DNA from: DATCBF01 sp964401995
GTDB lineage: Bacteria > Actinomycetota > Thermoleophilia > Solirubrobacterales > 70-9
DNA length: 64,000 nt
Assembly (NCBI GenBank): GCA_964401995.1
Contig: CAYOAP010000005.1
Location: forward strand, 124,001-188,000
Direction: 5' to 3'
Made by a program: the position numbers and the translations under genes. Positions 15,018-24,282 of the stretch are shown one piece after another (position 1 is the first letter of the stretch; each line of letters starts with the position of its first letter). The notes beneath the pieces were generated by a model. That model saw only the letters and a list, made by a program, of their open reading frames with translations, had not been told where the DNA came from and did not search any database.

Positions 15018-15072
15018 CCCGAACTGCATCAAATTCTCGATCTGGCAGGTGGAGAATTTGATGCAGTTCGGG
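15018..15072. repeat. Inverted-repeat element family A, copy 2
   Basis: Perfect arms GAACTGCATCAAATTCTC (15021-15038) and complement (15052-15069), extended by three more C-G pairs to 15018 and 15072, around a 13-base loop with CTGGCAGGTG. It fills the gap between the convergent M23 and GNAT genes, so it could act as a bidirectional terminator, though there is no U-tract. Confidence 0.9.
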
Positions 15073-15528
15073 TTAGAGTCCCAGCTCGTACTCGATCCAG
15101 GTTGTGCGCTCGGCGCCGGTCGAGTCGTAGAGGCGCTGGGCGGTGTGGTTGTCGGGGGCCGTTGCCCATTCCAGGTGGCGGGCGCCTCGTTTGCGGGCGA
15201 CGTCGGCGCTGGCGCCGATCAGGGCCCGGCCGACTCCCTGGCCGCGGGTGTCCGGGGCGACGAAGAGGTCGTTCATCAGCACCGTCTCGGCCGGGGCCAG
15301 CGAGGTGAAGTGCCAGTAGAGGCAGGCGTAGCCGACCAGCTGCTCGTCGGCCCAGGCGCCGAGCAACATGCCGTCGTCGCTGGGCTCGAGGAAGCGGCTG
15401 AAGAAGGCGCGGTTGCGCTCGTCGTCGATCTCCTCGACCTCGTAAAAGCGCTGGTAGGCGGCGATCAGCGGCAGCAGCGTCTTGAGCTGCGAGGCGGCGA
15501 TCGGCTCGACTTTGACCTCGACGGGCAC
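15073..15528 (-). CDS. GNAT-family N-acetyltransferase
   Basis: 151 residues from a GTG at 15528, chosen because the -10 box TACGGT (15540-15535) lies 6 bases upstream and the extra N-terminus of the longer frame has no homology-like content. The acetyl-CoA binding motif A is MNDLFVAPDTRGQGVGRALI (R/Q-x-x-G-x-G/A form), followed by LEWATAPDNHTAQRLYDSTG, the motif B region. It transfers an acetyl group to an unknown amine substrate. The stop codon abuts the family A inverted repeat. Confidence 0.9.
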   Translation of the reverse strand: MPVEVKVEPIAASQLKTLLPLIAAYQRFYEVEEIDDERNRAFFSRFLEPSDDGMLLGAWADEQLVGYACLYWHFTSLAPAETVLMNDLFVAPDTRGQGVGRALIGASADVARKRGARHLEWATAPDNHTAQRLYDSTGAERTTWIEYELGL

Positions 15529-15534
15529 CTGCTC

Positions 15535-15540
15535 ACCGTA
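15535..15540 (-). promoter_or_regulatory. -10 box TACGGT, 6 nt before the GNAT GTG start
   Basis: TTGCCT, 16 bases, TACGGT, then 6 bases to GTG on the minus strand; a plausible housekeeping promoter with a leaderless start. Confidence 0.45.
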
Positions 15541-15687
15541 CCGCCCGCCCGGCGCAAGGCAACGATCACGGGAAGGGACGCGAGCGAGCGCGAAGTAAAC
15601 GACCCGACAGACACGGCTTGCCTCCCCGTCTAAGCTTGGGGACGCGACGCCGCTAGGCAACTTCGGCCCCGCAAGGAGGGGATTCCG

Positions 15688-16977
<1,290 letters not shown>

Positions 16978-16983
16978 CCCGGG

Positions 16984-17036
16984 GCCGACGGGCCTCAAAC
17001 GGGAGATATAGGCACGTTTGAGGCCCGTCGGCGGGC
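16984..17036. repeat. Inverted-repeat element family D, copy 1 (clpX-valS gap)
   Basis: Perfect 18-base arms GCCGACGGGCCTCAAACG (16984-17001) and complement (17015-17032) around a 13-base loop containing GATATAG. The right arm can alternatively fold on itself (GCCCG TCGG CGGGC, 17024-17036). A related 51-base copy lies inside comEC at 43348-43398. It could act as an attenuator or terminator, but there is no long U-tract here. Confidence 0.85.
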
Positions 17037-17048
17037 GGTTTGCGTCAC

Positions 17049-17054
17049 TAGACT
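17049..17054 (+). promoter_or_regulatory. -10 box TAGACT, 8 nt before valS
   Basis: TAGACT followed by an 8-base gap to the ATG at 17063; implies a leaderless valS mRNA starting just after the family D hairpin. Confidence 0.5.
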
Positions 17055-17062
17055 CGCATTCG

Positions 17063-19621
17063 ATGAGCGACGGGCGGGCCAAGCAGCTGCAGGAGAAGAC
17101 GCGGTACGAACCCGCTGAGGTTGAGCGGCGGATCTTCGCCGAGTGGATCGAGGGCGGTTACTTCCACCCCGACGCTGTGGGCACGGCGGAGGAGAACTTC
17201 TCGGTCGCGATCCCGCCGCCCAACGTGACCGGTGCCCTGCACATGGGCCACGCGCTCAACGGCTCGATGCAGGACGCGCTGGTGCGGATGAACCGGATGC
17301 GCGGCCGCAACTCGCTCTGGATCCTCGGCACCGACCACGCCGGCATCGCCACCCAGTCGGTGGTCGAGAAAGGGCTGCGGGCCGAAGGCAAGTCCCGCCA
17401 CGACCTCGGCCGCGAGGAGTTCGTCGAGCGGGTCTGGGCCTGGAAGGAGGAGTACGGCTCGCGGATCGTCGAGCAGTACAAGCGGCTCGGCGCCTCCTGC
17501 GACTACGAGCGCGAGCGCTTCACCCTCGACCAGGGCTACGTCCGCGCCGTCTACCGCGTCTTCAAGCGGCTCTTCGACAAGGGCTACATCTACCGCGACA
17601 ACTACATGGTCAACTGGGACCCGGGCTCGCACTCGGCGATCTCCGACCTCGAGGTCGAGAACCGCGAGGTCGAGGACACGCTCTACTCGATCGACTACCC
17701 GGTTGAGGGCACAGACCAGGTGCTGACCGTCGCCACCGTGCGGCCGGAGACGATGCTGGCCGACACCGCCGTCGCCGTCAATCCCGACGACGAGCGCTAC
17801 GCCGACCTGGTCGGCAAGAACTGCCTGCTGCCGCTGGTCGGCCGCCTGCTGCCGATCATCGCCGACGACCACGTCGATCCCGAGTTCGGGACGGGAGCGC
17901 TGAAGATCACCCCAGGCCACGACCCCAACGACTTCGAGATCGGCCGCAAGCATGGCTTGGAGGAGATCGGCGCGATCGGCCCCGACGGGCGGATGACCGG
18001 GGAGGCGGGCCGCTTCGAGGGGATGACGGCGGCCGACGCCCAGGTCGCCGTGGTCGAAGCGCTCCGCGCCGAGGGCCGGCTCCGCGCCGAGGAGCCTTAC
18101 CTGCACTCGGTCCCCTTCTCACACCGCTCCGGCGAGAGGATCGAGCCGCTGATCTCATTGCAGTGGTTCTGCCGCATGGACGAGCTGGCGAAGCCGGCGA
18201 TCGCGGCGGTCGAAAACGACCTGGTCAAGATCGCCCCCGGCCAGTGGAAGCGGGTCTACCTCGACTGGATGAAGGAGATCCGCCCCTGGTGCATCTCGCG
18301 CCAGCTCTGGTGGGGGCACCGGATCCCGGTCTGGTACTGCGATCCCTGCGAGGAAACGATCGTCGCCGAGCAGGCGCCGGAGCGCTGTGGCGGCTGTGGC
18401 GGCGAGCTGCGCCAGGAGGAAGACGTGCTCGACACCTGGTTCAGCTCGGCGATCTGGCCCTTCGCCACCCTCGGATGGCCCGACGACACCGCCGAGCTGC
18501 GCGCCTTCTACCCGACCAGCTTCCTGACCACGGCCCGCGAGATCCTCTTCCTCTGGGTGGCGCGGATGATCATGACCGGGATCGAGTTCGCTGGCGACAT
18601 CCCCTTCCGCGATGTCTACGTGCACTCGGTGATCCAGGCCCGCGACGGGCGGCGGATGTCGAAGAGCCTCGGCACCGGGATCGACCCGCTGGATGAGATC
18701 GACGTCCACGGCGCCGATGCCCTGCGCTTCGGCCTGCTGGCGATGTCCTCGACCCAGGACGTGCGCTATTCCGATGCCAAGGTTCAGCAGGGGGCAGACC
18801 TCTCCAACAAGCTCTGGAACGCGAGCCGGCTGATCCTGCTCAACGCGGCCGAGGTCGAGCCGGCGCCGCGGCCGCTGCACGTCGAGGATCGCTGGATCCT
18901 CTCGCGGCTGGAGCGGACGATCGCCTCGGTCACCCAGAAGCTGGAGACATACGACTTCGCCCACGCGGTCCAGGAGGCCTACTCGTTCTTCTGGCGCGAC
19001 CTCTGCGACTGGTACCTGGAGATCGCCAAGCCGCGCCTCTATGACGGTGAGGAGGATGTCTCGGCGACGCTGCTCTGGGCGCTGGAGCGGGTGCTGGCCC
19101 TGCTGCACCCGACGATGCCCTTCGTGACCGAGGAGATCTGGTCCTACCACCCGGCCCGCCAGGGCCATCTCGTCGTCCACCCCTTCCCGCAGTCCGACGA
19201 GTCGCTCTTCGACGACGCGGCTGAGGCCGACGTCGAGGGCGGGATCGCCCTGACCCAGAGCCTGCGCGCCTGGCGCGACCTGGTCGAGGTGCCGGTGGCG
19301 GCGGTGCTCGAGGCCCGGGTCGAAGGCGTCGACCCGCCCGAGTTCGTCGGCCGCCTCGCCCGCTTCGGATTCGGCCAGGACGGCGGTGACCCGGTCGCCT
19401 CGGTCGGCCCGGTCCGGGTGCTGGCCTCGGCCGACCTCGACGCCGAGGCGGTCGCCGCCAGGCTCGACAAGCGGCGCGAGGAGCTGCGCTCGGAGGTCGA
19501 GCGGGCCGAGCGCAAACTCGGCAACGAGGGCTTCGTCGCCAAGGCCCCGGCCGAGGTGATCGAGGAGGAGCGCGGCAAGCTCGAGCGCTACCGGGCCGAG
19601 CTCGAGGAGCTCTCCGAATAG
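17063..19621 (+). CDS. valS: Valyl-tRNA synthetase
   Basis: 852 residues from the ATG at 17063; the 15-codon extension upstream lies in the inverted repeat. Class I synthetase: PPPNVTGALHMGHALNGS (HIGH motif as HMGH), the editing domain with TVRPETMLADTAVAVNP, RRMSKSLGTGIDP (KMSKS as RMSKS), WKRVYLDWMKEIRPWCISRQ, a Cys pair region CDPCEETI, CGGCGGEL, and a C-terminal coiled-coil tRNA arm (LDKRREELRSEVERAERKLG, VIEEERGKLERYRAELEELS). It charges tRNA-Val and edits Thr. The folC coding region begins at its stop codon. Confidence 0.98.
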   Translation: MSDGRAKQLQEKTRYEPAEVERRIFAEWIEGGYFHPDAVGTAEENFSVAIPPPNVTGALHMGHALNGSMQDALVRMNRMRGRNSLWILGTDHAGIATQSVVEKGLRAEGKSRHDLGREEFVERVWAWKEEYGSRIVEQYKRLGASCDYERERFTLDQGYVRAVYRVFKRLFDKGYIYRDNYMVNWDPGSHSAISDLEVENREVEDTLYSIDYPVEGTDQVLTVATVRPETMLADTAVAVNPDDERYADLVGKNCLLPLVGRLLPIIADDHVDPEFGTGALKITPGHDPNDFEIGRKHGLEEIGAIGPDGRMTGEAGRFEGMTAADAQVAVVEALRAEGRLRAEEPYLHSVPFSHRSGERIEPLISLQWFCRMDELAKPAIAAVENDLVKIAPGQWKRVYLDWMKEIRPWCISRQLWWGHRIPVWYCDPCEETIVAEQAPERCGGCGGELRQEEDVLDTWFSSAIWPFATLGWPDDTAELRAFYPTSFLTTAREILFLWVARMIMTGIEFAGDIPFRDVYVHSVIQARDGRRMSKSLGTGIDPLDEIDVHGADALRFGLLAMSSTQDVRYSDAKVQQGADLSNKLWNASRLILLNAAEVEPAPRPLHVEDRWILSRLERTIASVTQKLETYDFAHAVQEAYSFFWRDLCDWYLEIAKPRLYDGEEDVSATLLWALERVLALLHPTMPFVTEEIWSYHPARQGHLVVHPFPQSDESLFDDAAEADVEGGIALTQSLRAWRDLVEVPVAAVLEARVEGVDPPEFVGRLARFGFGQDGGDPVASVGPVRVLASADLDAEAVAARLDKRREELRSEVERAERKLGNEGFVAKAPAEVIEEERGKLERYRAELEELSE

Positions 19622-20877
19622 ACCCGCAGTCTTACCTCGACTCGCTGGAGCCGATCGGCTGGAAGCTCGGCCTCGAACGGATGAACCGCCTCAACGCGGT
19701 GCTGGGGATGCCGCAGAACCGCTTCGCCTCGATCCACGTCGTCGGCACCAACGGCAAGTCGTCGGTGACCCTGATGACGGCGGCCCTGCTGCAGGCGCAC
19801 GGGATCAAGGCTGGCGCCTGCATCTCGCCCCATGCCTCGCGCTGGGCCGAGCGCACCCGCGTCGCCGGCGCCCAGATCGGCGAGGCCGAGTTCGCCGCCG
19901 CGGTCGAGCAGGCGGCCGCGGGCGCCGCGGTCGTCAACCGCACCCTCGAGGAGGGCGAGGCGGTGACCCAGTTCGAGCTGGCAACCGCTGCTGCCTTCGT
20001 CGCCCTGGCGAAGGCGCGGGTCAAGGTCGGGGTGATCGAGGCGGGACTGGGGGGGAGGTTGGACGCGACCAACACGATCCCCTCGCGGGTGACGGTGCTG
20101 ACCTCGATCGGTCTCGATCACACCGAGTGGCTGGGGGAGACCGAGCTCGAGATCGCGGCCGAGAAGCTGGCGGTGCTGCGCGACCAGACGACCCTGGTCC
20201 TGGGGCAGGTCAGCCCGGCCGTCGCGGAGCTGGCCGAGCGCACCGCCGCCGAGCGCGGGGCCAAGCTCGTGCGAGCCCTCGAGGACCCCGGCGCCGGGCT
20301 GAAATTGCGCGCTGCAGGCGGGTTTCAGCGCCGCAACTTCGCCCTCGCCAAAACCGCCGCCGAGGCTTTTCTCGGCCAGCTCGACCCCGATCTGGTCGCC
20401 GAGGTGGCGGCCGATATCTTGATCCCCGGCCGCCTCGAGCGGATCGCCGATGACCCGCCGACCTACATCGACGCCGCCCATAACCCGGACGGGGCGGCGG
20501 CGCTGGCCGAGTCCCTGCCGCAGGTCGCCGCGGGCGGCCCGGTCGTCGCCTGCCTGGCGATCCTTGCCGACAAGGACGCCGAGGCGATGGTCGCGGCGCT
20601 GGCCCCGGCGATCGACAGCGTGGTCTGCACCGAGCTGCCGGCGGCAGCGCTTGAATCGCAGGGCCGCCCCGGCGCCGCCTCCCGTCCGGCTGCCGAGCTG
20701 GCGTCGATCTGCGCCGCCGCCGGCCTCAGGGCCGAGGCCGAGCCTGACTTCGGCGCCGCCCTGCGGCGCAGCCGCGAGCTGGCAGGCGAGGCACAAGCCG
20801 GGGCGCTGCTGGTGAGTGGCTCGCACTACGTGCTGGCCCCTGCTCGGGCGGCGCTGCAATCGGCATCGCCAGCCTGA
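19618..20877 (+). CDS. folC: Folylpolyglutamate/dihydrofolate synthase, probably non-ATG start
   Basis: Mur-ligase family: HVVGTNGKSSVTLMTAALL (ATP P-loop), ISPHASRWAERTRV, VIEAGLGGRLDATN, IDAAHNPDGAAALAES and LVSGSHYVLAPARAAL. It adds glutamate to folates and, in some forms, makes dihydrofolate. The first ATG is 19681, but the frame continues upstream with DPQSYLDSLEPIGWKLGLER, matching the N-terminal block expected of FolC. The only start with a ribosome binding site is ATA at 19618 (GAGGAG at 19604-19609, 8 bases away), overlapping the valS stop as ATAG. CTG 19645 is another option. If the conventional ATG is used, 21 residues are lost. Confidence 0.93.
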   Translation: MDPQSYLDSLEPIGWKLGLERMNRLNAVLGMPQNRFASIHVVGTNGKSSVTLMTAALLQAHGIKAGACISPHASRWAERTRVAGAQIGEAEFAAAVEQAAAGAAVVNRTLEEGEAVTQFELATAAAFVALAKARVKVGVIEAGLGGRLDATNTIPSRVTVLTSIGLDHTEWLGETELEIAAEKLAVLRDQTTLVLGQVSPAVAELAERTAAERGAKLVRALEDPGAGLKLRAAGGFQRRNFALAKTAAEAFLGQLDPDLVAEVAADILIPGRLERIADDPPTYIDAAHNPDGAAALAESLPQVAAGGPVVACLAILADKDAEAMVAALAPAIDSVVCTELPAAALESQGRPGAASRPAAELASICAAAGLRAEAEPDFGAALRRSRELAGEAQAGALLVSGSHYVLAPARAALQSASPA

Positions 20878-20907
20878 TCTGGCGGCCGACTGTGCGAGGA
20901 TTCGGCG

Positions 20908-21027
20908 ATGAAACGGGGCGCCGGCTCAGAACTGCTTTCGATGATGGGCCTGGTCGCCGCTGTCGTCGCCGCGGTGATCCTGATCTTCTTCGGCGTCGGC
21001 TATCTGTTCGGCAGGCTGTTCCTCTGA
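20908..21027 (+). CDS. Small single-pass membrane protein (39 aa)
   Basis: ATG at 20908, TGA at 21025-21027, with GAGGA at 20896-20900 seven bases upstream. MKRGAGSELLSMMGLVAAV continues as VAAVILIFFGVGYLFGRLFL: a positively charged start, one membrane helix and a GYLFGRL end. Such tiny proteins beside folC are below the usual annotation cut-off. The ribosome binding site and the well-formed helix support it. The function is unknown. The remaining 88 bases to 21115 hold only a TAGACT box (21075-21080), a possible -10 for the next gene. Confidence 0.65.
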   Translation: MKRGAGSELLSMMGLVAAVVAAVILIFFGVGYLFGRLFL

Positions 21028-21115
21028 CAAACCGTCCCGTCGGCGCGACAGGGTTCGCGAGCTCGGCGGAGAAGTAGACTGCCCGCTCCCTTACCCGGCG
21101 CGCCCTTAATTACCC

Positions 21116-21796
21116 ATGTCACTAGCGATCTTCGGCATCAACAACAGCGGCCTGAATCTGGCTGCCAGCCTCTTTGTGCTGATGCTTGTCGTGCTCTGGC
21201 TGGCGCTGATCGTCTACACCTACCTCGACGCCAAGCGCCGCATCTCCGATCCCTTCCTGATCGCCTGCGCGACGATCGCCTCTTTCTTCCCTTACATCGG
21301 CACCGCCGTCTACGTGATCGTGCGCCCGCCGGAGTTCCTCGAGGATGCCCACGAGCGCGAGCTGGAGATCAAAGCGGCGGAGCTGAAGGTGCGCCAGCTG
21401 ACCGAGCAGTCCTGCCCCAACTGCGAGTACCCGGTCGAGAAGAACTACCTGCGCTGCCCGCAGTGCCAGCGCCGCCTCAAGGACCCGTGCCCGAGCTGCC
21501 ACAAGCCGGTCGACCCGCGCTGGGCGCTCTGCCCTTACTGCGAGACGGCGCTGCCGGAGCGGGCGCGGCGCCAGAAGTCGAGGCCCGAGGGACGCAGCAA
21601 GGCCCCGCCGCGCGAAGAGCGGTCCAAGGCGCGCGAGGAGCGCCCGGCCAAACGCCAGCCTTCATCGCGCAAAAAATCTTCTGCTTCTGCTGCCAAGAAA
21701 GAGCCGGCTCGCGCCGCCTCGAAAGAGGCATCGGACACCAAACCAACCGAAAGGACCCCCGCTCGTGAGCCGGACGCTGATCCTCGTAAAGCCTGA
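21116..21796 (+). CDS. Membrane protein with double zinc ribbon and basic tail
   Basis: 226 residues. An N-terminal helix (LNLAASLFVLMLVVLWLALI) and a second (PFLIACATIASFFPYIGTAV) place it in the membrane. Then a helix HERELEIKAAELKVRQLTEQ leads to a double zinc ribbon with four CxxC pairs: SCPNCEYPV, RCPQCQRRL, PCPSCHKPV, LCPYCETAL. The last 80 residues are Lys/Arg/Ser/Glu-rich and disordered. Partner and function are unknown; zinc ribbons of this kind often bind protein or nucleic acid. Its end overlaps ndk by 32 bases, so the two are probably co-expressed. Confidence 0.75.
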   Translation: MSLAIFGINNSGLNLAASLFVLMLVVLWLALIVYTYLDAKRRISDPFLIACATIASFFPYIGTAVYVIVRPPEFLEDAHERELEIKAAELKVRQLTEQSCPNCEYPVEKNYLRCPQCQRRLKDPCPSCHKPVDPRWALCPYCETALPERARRQKSRPEGRSKAPPREERSKAREERPAKRQPSSRKKSSASAAKKEPARAASKEASDTKPTERTPAREPDADPRKA

Positions 21797-22175
21797 CGCC
21801 TTCGAGCGCGCCCTGACCGGCGAGGTGATCGCCCGCTTCGAGCGCAAGGGATTGCGGATCGAGGCGCTGAAGACGATGCAGGCGACCGAGGAGATCGCCA
21901 ACCAGCACTACGCCGAGCACTCCGAGAAGCCCTTCTTCGGCGAGCTCGTCTCCTTCATCACCGGCGGCCCGCTGGTGGCAATGGTCCTGAGCGGAGCCGA
22001 AGCGGTTCCGGCCGCGCGCCAGATGATCGGCGCGACCAACCCGGTCGACGCCGCCCCCGGCTCGATCCGTGGCGACTTCGCACTGGAGATGACCTTCAAC
22101 ATGGTCCACGGCTCCGACTCCGACGAGTCCGCGGCGCGTGAGATCTCGATCTGGTTCCCAGAGCTGAGTTCGTAG
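21765..22175 (+). CDS. ndk: Nucleoside diphosphate kinase
   Basis: 136 residues from GTG at 21765 with AAAGGA about 10 bases upstream. LILVKPDAFERALTGEVIAR (Lys of the active site), then NPVDAAPGSIRGDFA and NMVHGSDSDESAAREISIWF with the phosphorylated His in NMVHGSDS. It equilibrates NTP pools by gamma-phosphate transfer. It begins inside the zinc-ribbon gene. Its stop codon ends exactly where the next inverted-repeat element begins. Confidence 0.97.
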   Translation: MSRTLILVKPDAFERALTGEVIARFERKGLRIEALKTMQATEEIANQHYAEHSEKPFFGELVSFITGGPLVAMVLSGAEAVPAARQMIGATNPVDAAPGSIRGDFALEMTFNMVHGSDSDESAAREISIWFPELSS

Positions 22176-22286
22176 CGCGGGTGTGGGTAGGGGTTCCGCT
22201 TAACTTTTTCGTGGAGCGTCACCTGCCGTCCGAGATTGGGAGCGGCGAAAAAGTGCAAGACGCTCCACCCCTACCCACACCCGCGC
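22175..22286. repeat. Structured inverted-repeat element family U, copy 1 (ndk-maf gap)
   Basis: Perfect 20-base outer arms (22175-22194 and 22267-22286). Inside are ACTTTTTCG (22203-22211) with its complement CGAAAAAGT (22246-22254), and GGAGCGTC (22213-22220) with GACGCTCC (22259-22266). The two inner pairings cross, so they exclude each other or form a pseudoknot. It fills the entire gap between ndk and maf. Other copies: 29903-30022, 32994-33111, and a reduced one at 51201-51271. Confidence 0.9.
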
Positions 22287-22287
22287 C

Positions 22288-22848
22288 ATGAGCGTAGTGC
22301 TGGCATCGGGATCCCCTCAGCGACGCGAGCTTCTGCAGAAGCTCGGCGTTGAGTTCGAGATCGTCGTCCCCGGGGTCGATGAGCTTTCCGGTGGGGATCC
22401 GGAATTCGAGGTCGTCGAGAACGCTCGTCTCAAGGCCTATGCCGTAGCTCGCGCGCCGGGACCCGCGGGCCTGGTGATCGCATGTGACACCGATGTTGTT
22501 CTCGACGGCAAGGCCCTCGGCAAGCCCGCTGACGCCGATCAGGCGCGGTCGTACTTAGATCGCATGTCTGGGCGCTCTCACGAGGTTCTGAGCGGCCTTG
22601 TGGTGCTTTCTGGGGGTGAGGAGCGGAGTGGGCTGGATCGGACCACTGTGGTCTTCAAGCAGCTCGACGAGGCGGCCAAGGAGCGGTATGTGCGCTTTGG
22701 CGAGTGGCGGGGACGGTCGGGGGGTTATGCGATCCAGACCCTCGGTTCTTCGCTTGTGGAGCGGATTGAGGGCAGCGTCTCCAATGTCGTCGGGCTGCCC
22801 GTGGGGCTGCTGCTGGAGCTCGCGCCGCAGCTTTTCGACCAGGCTTGA
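22288..22848 (+). CDS. maf: Maf-like nucleotide pyrophosphatase
   Basis: 186 residues. VLASGSPQRRELLQKLGVEF is the Maf P-loop-like signature (S-x-S/R-R). VIACDTDVVLDGKALGKPAD holds the catalytic acid region and RSGGYAIQTLGSSLVERIEG the conserved GYxIQ block. Maf proteins remove non-canonical or modified nucleotides and may affect septation. It starts two bases after the inverted-repeat element, with no ribosome binding site, so translation must follow from or depend on that structure. The mreC-mreD-mrdA-rodA cluster follows. Confidence 0.95.
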   Translation: MSVVLASGSPQRRELLQKLGVEFEIVVPGVDELSGGDPEFEVVENARLKAYAVARAPGPAGLVIACDTDVVLDGKALGKPADADQARSYLDRMSGRSHEVLSGLVVLSGGEERSGLDRTTVVFKQLDEAAKERYVRFGEWRGRSGGYAIQTLGSSLVERIEGSVSNVVGLPVGLLLELAPQLFDQA

Positions 22849-22887
22849 CGCTGGCTTAAACCTGTCTGCCAAGATTCGACGTCGATC

Positions 22888-23733
22888 GTGTACCGAAAGC
22901 AAGTACGCCGCCGCAGGGCGGTTCTCGCCCTCCTCGTCATCGGCTCCTTCGTGTTGCTGACGCTCACCTATGGGCAGAAGTCGAACGGGCTGCAGCGTGG
23001 TGTCAGCACGATTTTCAGCCCTCTGCAGAGCGTTTCCGACCGGGCCCTGAAGCCCGCCCGCGACCTCGTCAACTGGTTCGACAAGACCTTCGACGCCCGT
23101 GGCGAAAACGGGAAATTGAAGACCGAACTGGCGAAGGTGCGCAAGGAAGCTGTCGACAGCGATGTCGCGATCCAGGAAAACGACCAGCTGCGCAAGCTGC
23201 TCTCGCTCGACCGCAATGTCGTCCCATCTGGGTATGACCCGGTCACCACCCGCGTCACCGCCCGCTCGCCGACCGTCTGGCAGTCGAGCGTGACGGTTGG
23301 GGCAGGCAGCGGCGATGGCGTCTCCGTCGACGACCCGGTGATCAGCGGCTACGGGCTGGTTGGGCAGGTTTCCGCAGTGACCCCCGACTCGGCCCAGGTG
23401 ACGCTGCTCACCGATCACGAAAGTGCCGTCGCGGCCAAGGTCGTCCCCGACGGGACCCAGGGCGTGGTCAAGCCCGAAATCGGCAACCCCGAACAGCTCA
23501 TCCTCGACTTCATCGACTCCAGCAAGCGCGTCCATCGCGGCGAGCCGGTGGTCACCTCTGGCTGGCGCTCGGAAGGGCGCTCCTCCCTCTACCCGCCGAA
23601 CCTCCCGGTCGGCGAAATCACCCGCGCCTCGATCCTCGATCAGGAAGCGATCCAGCAGGTCGAACTGCGCCCCTTCGCCGACCTCGCCAACCTCGACCTG
23701 CTGCAGGTGCTGACCGGGGGCTCGCGCGGGTGA
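22888..23733 (+). CDS. mreC: Rod shape-determining protein MreC
   Basis: 281 residues from GTG. Short basic cytoplasmic end, one membrane helix (AVLALLVIGSFVLLTLTYG), a coiled coil (ENGKLKTELAKVRKEAVDSD, AIQENDQLRKLLSL) and the beta-rich MreC core with YGLVGQVSAVTPDSAQVTLL and LVTGG-like end. It scaffolds the elongasome in the periplasmic space. Stop and the next GTG overlap as GTGA. It belongs to a mreC-mreD-mrdA-rodA operon. Confidence 0.96.
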   Translation: MYRKQVRRRRAVLALLVIGSFVLLTLTYGQKSNGLQRGVSTIFSPLQSVSDRALKPARDLVNWFDKTFDARGENGKLKTELAKVRKEAVDSDVAIQENDQLRKLLSLDRNVVPSGYDPVTTRVTARSPTVWQSSVTVGAGSGDGVSVDDPVISGYGLVGQVSAVTPDSAQVTLLTDHESAVAAKVVPDGTQGVVKPEIGNPEQLILDFIDSSKRVHRGEPVVTSGWRSEGRSSLYPPNLPVGEITRASILDQEAIQQVELRPFADLANLDLLQVLTGGSRG

Positions 23734-24278
23734 TCGTCACCTCGAAGATCCTCGCCCGCATCGTCGCGATCGTGATCGTCGCCGTGCTCCTGCAGCTCTC
23801 CTTCTTCTCGCGGGTGACGCTCTTCCACGTCAGCCCCGACATCCTGCCGGCGCTGGTCGTCTGTTTCGGCCTGCTCGGCGGTACGATGACCGGCGTCGTC
23901 ACCGGCTTTTCGGTCGGATTCCTCGTCGATTGCCTGCTGATCGAGACGCTCGGCGCCGGCTCGCTGGTTCTGCTCACGACCGGCTACCTGGCCGGCATGT
24001 TCCGCGAGCGCTTCGAGATCCACAGCGCCCTGGTGCCGCCCCTGCTCTGCATGGGCCTGACCCTGTTCGCCGAGCTCGGCTTCGGCGCGGTCCAGGTGAT
24101 GCTGGGGATCGACGCCTCGATCAGCAGCATGGTCATCGGCGACATGCTGTTGAAGAGCATCTACGCCTTCTTCCTCGGCTGGCCGATCTACCTCGGGATG
24201 CGGCGGGCGCTGCGCCCGGCGCTGGTCGAGGAGTCGTCACTGCGCCGCCGCGAGCAGTCGGCCGCGATCGGGGCCTAG
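23730..24278 (+). CDS. mreD: Rod shape-determining protein MreD
   Basis: 182 residues, start GTG overlapping the mreC stop by 4 bases. Five or so hydrophobic helices: ILARIVAIVIVAVLLQLSFF, LPALVVCFGLLGGTMTGVVT, FLVDCLLIETLGAGSLVLLT, ALVPPLLCMGLTLFAELGFG and SIYAFFLGWPIYLGMRRAL. MreD family proteins sit with MreC and RodA-PBP2 in the elongation complex. Sequence conservation is low in this family; the call depends on topology, size and position. Confidence 0.93.
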   Translation: MIVTSKILARIVAIVIVAVLLQLSFFSRVTLFHVSPDILPALVVCFGLLGGTMTGVVTGFSVGFLVDCLLIETLGAGSLVLLTTGYLAGMFRERFEIHSALVPPLLCMGLTLFAELGFGAVQVMLGIDASISSMVIGDMLLKSIYAFFLGWPIYLGMRRALRPALVEESSLRRREQSAAIGA

Positions 24279-24282
24279 TGCG

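Noticed and set aside
16978..17062. T-box leader for valS
   Set aside because: The gap is 85 bases, filled by a simple palindrome with a GATATAG loop; no T-box sequence or specifier stem.
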